From: Gordonibacter faecis
GTDB lineage: Bacteria > Actinomycetota > Coriobacteriia > Coriobacteriales > Eggerthellaceae
DNA length: 64,000 bases
Direction of reading: 5' to 3'
NCBI RefSeq assembly: GCF_030077735.1
Contig: NZ_JASJEU010000012.1
Location: forward strand, 262,296 to 326,295
Shown one piece after another: positions 59,168-64,000 of the stretch; positions within the stretch are counted from its first letter, which is position 1, and each line of letters starts with the position of its first letter. Under the pieces are notes generated by a model. The model searched no databases. It was given only the letters and a program-made list of their open reading frames with translations, and had not been told where the DNA came from. The position numbers and the translations under genes are program-made.

Positions 59168-59190
59168 AACCGACGGTTTGTCGGTTTTTT
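59168..59190 (+). terminator. Rho-independent terminator after the tRNAs
   Basis: AACCGAC-GGTTT-GTCGGTT followed by TTTT. The 361-base gap 58921-59281 otherwise shows no gene: only this terminator and the infA promoter (TTGCCA 59210-59215; TATCAT 59234-59239, 18-base spacer). Confidence 0.8.
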
Positions 59191-59281
59191 GCGCTCGTGT
59201 GCAAATCTTTTGCCAAAACGATATCTTTTTTGATATCATCTATGGTTGCTGTTTACTGACGATTTGCTTGAAGGAGCACTT

Positions 59282-59500
59282 TTGACCAAAGAAGATGTTA
59301 TCGAGCTCGAGGGGACCGTGCTCGAAGCGTTGCCGAACGCAATGTTTAGGGTGGAGCTCGAAAACGGCCACAAGATATTGGCCCATATTTCCGGCAAGAT
59401 GCGTATGCACTACATCAAGATTTTGCCGGGTGACAAAGTGACGGTGGAGCTGTCCGTCTACGATCTGAACCGTGGGCGTATCACCTACCGGTTCAAGTAA
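59282..59500 (+). CDS. infA: Translation initiation factor IF-1
   Basis: 72 residues, exactly the usual length, from TTG 59282 with AAGGAG 5 bases upstream; the longer frame from 59246 adds residues no IF-1 has. TKEDVIELEGTVLEALPNAM, HISGKMRMHYIKILPGDKV and LNRGRITYRFK are diagnostic of the OB fold. It occupies the ribosomal A site during initiation. It leads the rpmJ-rpsM-rpsK-rpsD-rpoA-rplQ block. In many genomes adk and map precede it; here tRNA genes do. Confidence 0.96.
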   Translation: MTKEDVIELEGTVLEALPNAMFRVELENGHKILAHISGKMRMHYIKILPGDKVTVELSVYDLNRGRITYRFK

Positions 59501-59711
59501 GCGCAATTATCTGTGCGCCCTTTGAAGAGGGTGTGCAGGTTTTGTGCGCTCTTCGGCGCGGAAGTGGGGCCGCCCCGTGCTGTTCTGCAAGCGAACGCGG
59601 CATCAGCAAGACAAGCAAGGCAAGATACGCAAGCACGTAAGTAGGAAAACTATCGTCTGCGGCTGGACGTGTGTATAGATATCGTATGTGCATAACCGAA
59701 AGGAAATGATT

Positions 59712-59825
59712 ATGAAGGTACGTCCTTCGGTCAAGAAAATGTGCGACAAGTGCAAAATCATCCGACGCCATGGCAAGGTGCTCGTCATTTGCGAGAACCC
59801 GCGCCACAAGCAGCGTCAGGGCTAG
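59712..59825 (+). CDS. rpmJ: Ribosomal protein L36
   Basis: 37 residues: MKVRPSVKKMCDKCKIIRRH followed by GKVLVICENPRHKQRQG. The zinc ligands Cys11, Cys14, Cys27 and His32 are intact (the zinc-binding C+ form). GAAAGGAAA precedes the ATG. It lies 211 bases after infA and 22 before rpsM. Confidence 0.95.
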   Translation: MKVRPSVKKMCDKCKIIRRHGKVLVICENPRHKQRQG

Positions 59826-59847
59826 GAAGAAAGAGGAGATATAACCT

Positions 59848-60216
59848 ATGGCACGTCTTGTTGGTGTCGACCTTCCTCGCGATAAGCGCATTGAAGTCGG
59901 CTTGACCTACATCTACGGCATTGGCCTGACCACCTCCAAGAAGATCCTCGCCGACACCGGCGTCGATCCCGACGTTCGCGTCAAGGACCTCACGGAGGAC
60001 GATCTGTCCAAGCTGCGTGACTACATTCAGGAGAACATCAAGGTGGAGGGCGACCTGCACCGCGAGGTGTCTCAGAACGTCAAGCGCCTCATGGAGATCG
60101 GTTGCTACCGTGGCCTGCGCCATCGTCGTGGCCTGCCCGTTCGCGGACAGCGCACGCACACGAATGCGCGCACTCGAAAAGGGCCTCGGAAGCAAATCGG
60201 CGGAAAGAAGAAGTGA
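59848..60216 (+). CDS. rpsM: Ribosomal protein S13
   Basis: 122 residues. ARLVGVDLPRDKRIEVGLTY at the start, helix-two-turn-helix region, and the basic tail RGLPVRGQRTHTNARTRKG that reaches the 30S head and P-site tRNA. AGGAGATA precedes the ATG. Confidence 0.97.
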   Translation: MARLVGVDLPRDKRIEVGLTYIYGIGLTTSKKILADTGVDPDVRVKDLTEDDLSKLRDYIQENIKVEGDLHREVSQNVKRLMEIGCYRGLRHRRGLPVRGQRTHTNARTRKGPRKQIGGKKK

Positions 60217-60227
60217 GGTAGCGAGAA

Positions 60228-60626
60228 GTGGCAGCTAAGAAAAACGTGCGCACGCGCATCAAGCGTTCTGAGCGTAAGAACATTGCTGTGGGCGCCGCTC
60301 ATATTAAATCTACGTTCAACAACACCATTGTTAGCATCACCGATCCCCAGGGCAATGTGATCTCCTGGCAGTCCGCGGGCACCGTGGGCTTCAAGGGTTC
60401 CCGCAAGTCCACGCCGTTCGCCGCGCAGATGGCCGCTGAGGCCGCCGCGAAAACGGCTATGGAGCACGGACTGCGCAAGGTGGCGGTGTTCGTCAAGGGC
60501 CCGGGTTCGGGTCGCGAGACGGCTATCCGCTCGCTGCAGGCCGCCGGTCTGGAAATTTCCAGCATCCAGGATTGCACACCCATTCCGCACAACGGTTGCC
60601 GTCCGCGCAAGCGTCGTCGCGTGTAA
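60228..60626 (+). CDS. rpsK: Ribosomal protein S11
   Basis: 132 residues from GTG 60228. AAHIKSTFNNTIVSITDPQG, GSRKSTPFAAQMAAEAAA and the C-terminal PIPHNGCRPRKRRRV are family signatures. It forms the platform of the 30S subunit. Eleven bases after rpsM. Confidence 0.97.
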   Translation: MAAKKNVRTRIKRSERKNIAVGAAHIKSTFNNTIVSITDPQGNVISWQSAGTVGFKGSRKSTPFAAQMAAEAAAKTAMEHGLRKVAVFVKGPGSGRETAIRSLQAAGLEISSIQDCTPIPHNGCRPRKRRRV

Positions 60627-60645
60627 CTGAAAGGATCGAAGTATT

Positions 60646-61272
60646 ATGGCTCGTTATACTGGAGCGGACTGCCGTTTGTGCCGTCGTGAAGGTGCGAAGC
60701 TCTTCCTGAAGGGCGACCGCTGCTACACCGACAAGTGCGCGATCGAGCGCCGCAACTACGCGCCGGGCGAAGCCGGCAAAAAGCGTGTGAAGGAAAGCGA
60801 ATACCGTCTGCAGCTGCGTGAGAAGCAGAAGACCAAGCGTATCTACGGCGTGCTGGAGAAGCAGTTCCATCACTACTACGAAATCGCTGGTCGTCAGCAG
60901 GGCGTTACGGGTGAGAACTTGCTGCGCATCCTGGAAAGCCGTCTGGACAACGTGGTGTATCGTCTGGGCTTTGCCAAGTCGCGCGCCGAGGCTCGTCAGC
61001 AGGTGCGTCATGGTCACATCTTCGTGAACGGCCGCCGTGTGGACATCCCGTCGTTCCGCGTGAAGGCGGGCGATATGGTGGCTGTGGCCCCGAAGGCCAA
61101 GGACATGCTGGTCATCAAGAGCGCGCTCATCTCCAACGAGCGTGTGCAGGTGCCGGCCTGGCTTGAGGTTGACATCGAAAAACTGCAGGGCAGCGTGTTG
61201 GCGCTTCCGCAACGCGATCAAATCGATCTGGACATTCGCGAACAGCTCATCGTCGAACTTTACTCGAAGTAA
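60646..61272 (+). CDS. rpsD: Ribosomal protein S4
   Basis: 208 residues. The N-terminus has four Cys in CRLCRREGAKLFLKGDRC...C, a zinc-binding (C+) form. The S4 RNA-binding domain includes ESRLDNVVYRLGFAKSRAEA and RQQVRHGHIFVNGRRVDIPS. It initiates 30S assembly and often autoregulates its operon. GAAAGGAT precedes the ATG. Confidence 0.97.
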   Translation: MARYTGADCRLCRREGAKLFLKGDRCYTDKCAIERRNYAPGEAGKKRVKESEYRLQLREKQKTKRIYGVLEKQFHHYYEIAGRQQGVTGENLLRILESRLDNVVYRLGFAKSRAEARQQVRHGHIFVNGRRVDIPSFRVKAGDMVAVAPKAKDMLVIKSALISNERVQVPAWLEVDIEKLQGSVLALPQRDQIDLDIREQLIVELYSK

Positions 61273-61301
61273 TCGCGGCATAGTAAGGAGGCTTACCCAA
61301 C

Positions 61302-62252
61302 ATGACAGAGTTCATGAGGCCTACGGTAACAACGGAAGAAGTCAACGACACTGTCGCGCGTTTCATCGTCGAACCGCTCGAGCGTGGCTACGGCTATACG
61401 CTGGGCAACTGCATGCGTCGCGTTCTGCTTTCGTCGCTTGACGGCGCTAAGGCGACCGCCATTCAGATTGAGGGCGTGCAGCATGAGTTCACGACGGCCG
61501 AAGGCGTCATCGAAGATATCACCGACATCGTCTTGAACGTGAAGGGCCTGGTGTTCTCCGCGCTGAACGACGACATCGAAGAGGCCACGGCTCATGTGTC
61601 CGCCGAGGGCCCCTGCACGGTGACGGGTGCCGACCTGGAAATTCCTACGGAGTTCTCGCTGGTGAACCCCGAGCACGTCATCGCAACGGTGGCGGACGGC
61701 GGTCAGCTGGACATGACGATTCGTATCGGCGTTGGACGCGGCTACGTGTCTGCCGAGCGCAACAAGCGCACGGAGGACCCCATCGGCGTCATCCACGTTG
61801 ACTCGTTGTTCTCGCCGGTCCGCCGGTGCACGTTGAACGTCACCGATACCCGTGTGGGTCAGCGCACCGACTACGACAAGCTTGTGCTGGAAGTTGAGAC
61901 CGACGGCAGCATCGCGCCCACCGAGGCCGTGTGCCGCGCCGCCAACATCATCAACCAGTACATGGGGGCGTTCTTGGGCCTGTCCGACATCGTGGACGAA
62001 GAGGAAGGCGAAGTGCCGTCCATCTTCGCGCCCGAGGGGCAGGAGTCCAATGCCGAGCTGGACAAGCAGATTGAGGATCTGGACCTGTCCGTCCGTTCCT
62101 ACAACTGCCTGAAGCGCGCCGGCATCCACTCCGTCCGCCAGCTCGTCGAGTTCTCCGAAAACGACTTGCTGAACATTAGGAACTTTGGTGCGAAGTCCAT
62201 TGAAGAAGTGAAGGACAAGCTCATTTCCATGGACCTCAATTTGAAGCTTTAG
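61302..62252 (+). CDS. rpoA: RNA polymerase alpha subunit
   Basis: 316 residues. The N-terminal dimerisation domain has PLERGYGYTLGNCMRRVLLS; the C-terminal domain (about 245-316) has LDLSVRSYNCLKRAGIHSVR and NIRNFGAKSIEEVKDKL, which contacts UP elements and activators. The interdomain linker is acidic (DEEEGEVPSIFAPEGQ). AAGGAGG precedes the ATG. Confidence 0.98.
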   Translation: MTEFMRPTVTTEEVNDTVARFIVEPLERGYGYTLGNCMRRVLLSSLDGAKATAIQIEGVQHEFTTAEGVIEDITDIVLNVKGLVFSALNDDIEEATAHVSAEGPCTVTGADLEIPTEFSLVNPEHVIATVADGGQLDMTIRIGVGRGYVSAERNKRTEDPIGVIHVDSLFSPVRRCTLNVTDTRVGQRTDYDKLVLEVETDGSIAPTEAVCRAANIINQYMGAFLGLSDIVDEEEGEVPSIFAPEGQESNAELDKQIEDLDLSVRSYNCLKRAGIHSVRQLVEFSENDLLNIRNFGAKSIEEVKDKLISMDLNLKL

Positions 62253-62265
62253 GAGATACGAGATC

Positions 62266-62877
62266 ATGAGACACTACAAGAAGGGGCGCAAGCTGGGCAC
62301 CGACACCAGCCACACCAAGGCAATGAAGAAGAGCCTGGTGGGCGCGCTGTTGGCGAACGACCGCATCAAGACGGTCGAGGCCCGTGCGAAGGAGATCCGC
62401 CCTGATGTTGACCGCATCATCACCTGGGCGAAGAAGGGCGACTTGCATTCCCGTCGTCTGGCTATTGCCAAGCTGGGTGACAAGGAACTGGTGCGCGAGA
62501 TCTTCGAGAAGGTCGAGCAGGGCATGTTCCAGGATCGCCAGGGCGGCTACACCCGCATCATGAAGCTGGGCAACCGCAAGGGCGATAACGCCCCCATGGT
62601 TATCATGGAGCTGGTGACCGAGCCGGTGAAGAAGAAGGAAGAGCCGAAGCCCGCCGCCAAGAAGGCGACGAAGAAGGCCGCTCCGAAGAAGGTCGAGAAG
62701 ACCGAGGAGAAGGCTGACGCGGCTGAGGAGAAGGCGCCTGAGGCTGCCGAGGAGGCCAAGGCCGAGGCTGTTGAGGCCGAGGTTAAGGAAGAGGCCACCG
62801 AGGCCGCTGACAAGGCCGAGGAAGCCGCCGCTGAGAACGCGGAGGCCGCCGAGGCTGAGGAGAAGAAGGCCGAATAG
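62266..62877 (+). CDS. rplQ: Ribosomal protein L17 with long charged C-terminal tail
   Basis: 203 residues. The L17 core is residues 1-120: MRHYKKGRKLGTDTSHTKAM, ALLANDRIKTVEARAKEIRP, RQGGYTRIMKLGNRKGDNAP. From about residue 125 an Ala/Glu/Lys tail of some 80 residues follows, first Lys-rich then Glu/Ala-rich, as in some actinobacterial L17. Such a tail is absent from E. coli L17. AGGAGATA precedes the ATG. Last gene of the block. Confidence 0.95.
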   Translation: MRHYKKGRKLGTDTSHTKAMKKSLVGALLANDRIKTVEARAKEIRPDVDRIITWAKKGDLHSRRLAIAKLGDKELVREIFEKVEQGMFQDRQGGYTRIMKLGNRKGDNAPMVIMELVTEPVKKKEEPKPAAKKATKKAAPKKVEKTEEKADAAEEKAPEAAEEAKAEAVEAEVKEEATEAADKAEEAAAENAEAAEAEEKKAE

Positions 62878-62905
62878 GCTTTTTCTACCCACGAGAACGA
62901 ATGAG

Positions 62906-62935
62906 AGCGAGGACCTTCGGGTCCTCGCTTTTTAT
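62906..62935 (+). terminator. Terminator of the ribosomal/rpoA operon
   Basis: AGCGAGGACC-TTCG-GGTCCTCGCT followed by TTTTATTT: a 10-bp stem with a UUCG tetraloop and a T run. Confidence 0.92.
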
Positions 62936-62980
62936 TTGCCGCCCGACATTGGGAAACTTGTAGGTTAGACGGTAGTTGAC

Positions 62981-63001
62981 GGCAAAGGCAGAGCCCTTGC
63001 C
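62981..63001. repeat. Short palindrome, GGCAAGGGC family
   Basis: GGCAAAGGC-AGA-GCCCTTGCC, preceded by GTTGAC and followed by CTACGGTCAACCTGAC, nearly identical to the copy at 40291-40311. Confidence 0.55.
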
Positions 63002-63192
63002 CTACGGTCAACCTGACAGGTAGGGGAGGGTTTTTTATTACAACTCCATTCTACGCGCATGGGTCGCGCCATCGATGCGTCGAAAACGCGTTGCCGCGCG
63101 GTTGCGCCTTCATGGGTGGGGGTGTTTTACCATGGTGAGGGCGAGCGGCGCAGGCGGCTCGCCGATTTGTCGTTCGCAGGAAAGAGGCCGCT

Positions 63193-63498
63193 ATGAAAGA
63201 CGCACCCACCGACAAACTCAACGTGAGCTGGCACATGAAAGACATGGCTAACGACGTGGGGAAACACACCCCAACCGCGTTCGGAGAGGTGGGGAAGCAC
63301 ACATCCGTTGCCTTTGGAGAAGTGGGGAAGCATGCAGGCAATGCCTTTGGCGACGTGGGTCATCGCGTCCAGGGGCTCGGCGACGAAGTGGCGCACCACT
63401 CGCGCCGCGCCGCCGACGAAGTGTGGCGCGAACTCCCTGTCATGGTAGATCACGTCCGAGAAACCATGGCCAACCTCTTCGCCAATTCCAGTCGCTAA
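63193..63498 (+). CDS. Small protein made of 11-residue repeats
   Basis: 101 residues; AGGAAAGAGG precedes the ATG. From residue 10 to 97 the sequence falls into eight unbroken 11-residue units, each with Val at position 2 and mostly a polar or acidic residue at position 1 (DVGKHTPTAFG, EVGKHTSVAFG, EVGKHAGNAFG, DVGHRVQGLGD, EVAHHSRRAAD and so on). The DNA repeats at 33 bases. Such undecads form long amphipathic helices, as in LEA, synuclein or apolipoprotein-like proteins, and would lie on a membrane or bundle. No signal peptide. Function unknown. Confidence 0.7.
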   Translation: MKDAPTDKLNVSWHMKDMANDVGKHTPTAFGEVGKHTSVAFGEVGKHAGNAFGDVGHRVQGLGDEVAHHSRRAADEVWRELPVMVDHVRETMANLFANSSR

Positions 63499-63530
63499 AG
63501 CGAGGCATTTCGCGCGTCGGCGCCCACAAA

Positions 63531-63718
63531 ACACTGACGCGCCGCGCGCTAGCTAATAGGCCAGAAGACACCCATATCCCTATCACTATGAGGAGGGCTG
63601 AAGCCAGTAAACAAATATTACCTGAAAGGTAACCTTCGTAAGGATGGTATCAGCGACGGCGCGTAGCGCCTAGTCCCTTTAGGGAAGCATCCGTTCGCGC
63701 GAAGCGCGAAAACGCAGG
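63531..63718. mobile_element. Palindromic inverted-repeat element, copy C, truncated
   Basis: Left end GACGCGC...GCGCTAGCT, then CCCTATCACTATGAGGAGG and GTAACCTTCGTA match copies A and B. Homology continues through GTTCGCGCGAAGCGCG and AAAACGCAG, then stops abruptly near 63718. The missing half would be expected beyond the IS110-family element that begins here. The gap 63499-63775 holds only this and the IS end. Confidence 0.65.
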
Positions 63719-63775
63719 GCAACGTATTTTTCCACCTCCAACAGATCATCGGATCACACCACCCCCGTAGTCCAG

Positions 63776-64000
63776 CTATAAAGAGTCAATAGGTAATTCG
63801 GGGTTTTTCTCGTTTGTTTTGGCTGCTTTTGATGACTGGATGGAAGGCCTTGGTTCGTAGGCTCTTTGCTCTTTCATGAGAACGAGAATAACTCCTGCAA
63901 GCTTGCGGGCAACACCAGAAAGAGCAACATAGTGGTGCTTTCCTTCAGCTTTCTTAGCAAGGTAATAGTCTTTGAAGTAGGGGTCTTTGCGGCTTACCTG
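63776..64000 (-). CDS. IS110-family transposase, C-terminal fragment
   Basis: 74 residues to a TAG at 63778-63776; the gene enters the window at base 64000. KDPYFKDYYLAKKAEGKHHY followed by VALSGVARKLAGVILVLMKE is the typical C-terminus of IS110 (Transposase_20) enzymes, which recombine DNA without ordinary terminal repeats. The catalytic domains lie outside the window. Only about 58 bases separate the stop from the boundary with repeat C, so this end of the IS is short. GC is lower than the host genes. Confidence 0.85.
   Translation of the reverse strand, partial: QVSRKDPYFKDYYLAKKAEGKHHYVALSGVARKLAGVILVLMKEQRAYEPRPSIQSSKAAKTNEKNPELPIDSL

Noticed and set aside
58682..59233. 183-codon frame over the tRNA genes
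   Set aside because: It covers both tRNAs and the terminator; the first part is a translation of tRNA sequence.

Overview
The window looks like a chromosomal segment of a high-GC, anaerobic, gut-type actinobacterium of the class Coriobacteriia, most likely family Eggerthellaceae; the genus cannot be fixed from sequence alone. The reasons are strong GC bias with many GTG/TTG starts, a Cys-type FdhF formate dehydrogenase, Tat-exported FAD reductases paired with a multiheme cytochrome, membrane-bound LuxR regulators with many N-terminal helices, and the infA-rpmJ-rpsM-rpsK-rpsD-rpoA-rplQ block.

Layout. 1-3.6 kb: end of an unknown gene, a NifX-like protein and a large TPR protein. 3.7-10.7 kb: hisS, then a tightly packed one-carbon/formate block (fchA, folD, a four-cluster ferredoxin, fdhF, a second four-cluster ferredoxin and a HycF-like ferredoxin). 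10.7-14.7 kb: LuxR regulator divergent from a multiheme c-type cytochrome and a Tat-type FAD reductase. 14.8-20.6 kb: M24 peptidase, tsaE, a TsaB-RimI-TsaD triple fusion and an MFS transporter. 20.7-29 kb: complete kdpFABCDE potassium system. 29-34.1 kb: menG, a B12/radical-SAM protein, an amidohydrolase and a small membrane protein. 34.4-38.2 kb: tatA, tatC, hypA, hypB, nadE. 38.2-46 kb: two paralogous Tat FAD reductases, a second membrane LuxR regulator and a NarL-type two-component pair. 46-49.2 kb: a MarR-like protein and CIRCE-controlled groES-groEL. 49.3-56.4 kb: a lower-GC accessory zone with an SLH surface protein behind a 13-G tract, a heavy-metal exporter, an AAA_14/DUF4143 ATPase under phased palindromes, and an HD protein. 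56.4-58.5 kb: vapD, MFS, usp. 58.7-62.9 kb: tRNA-Lys, tRNA-Gln and the ribosomal/rpoA operon. 63-64 kb: an 11-residue-repeat protein, a truncated palindromic repeat and the C-terminus of an IS110-family transposase.

Working together, the genes suggest anaerobic respiration: formate oxidation or CO2 reduction by FdhF and ferredoxins, hydrogenase maturation (HypAB), menaquinone (MenG), and exported flavin reductases that use the TatAC system encoded here. FolD lacks its cyclohydrolase lysine and sits beside a separate cyclohydrolase (FchA), so the folate steps appear to be divided between two enzymes.

The most unusual material is noncoding or structural. It includes two copies of a structured element whose stems differ in sequence but keep pairing, three copies of a roughly 326-bp palindromic inverted-repeat element (one apparently broken by an IS110-family insertion), a 149-bp MITE-like element, a homopolymer that would phase-switch a surface protein, and an in-frame repeat-like insertion inside tsaB. 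No rRNA genes, CRISPR array or prophage were seen.
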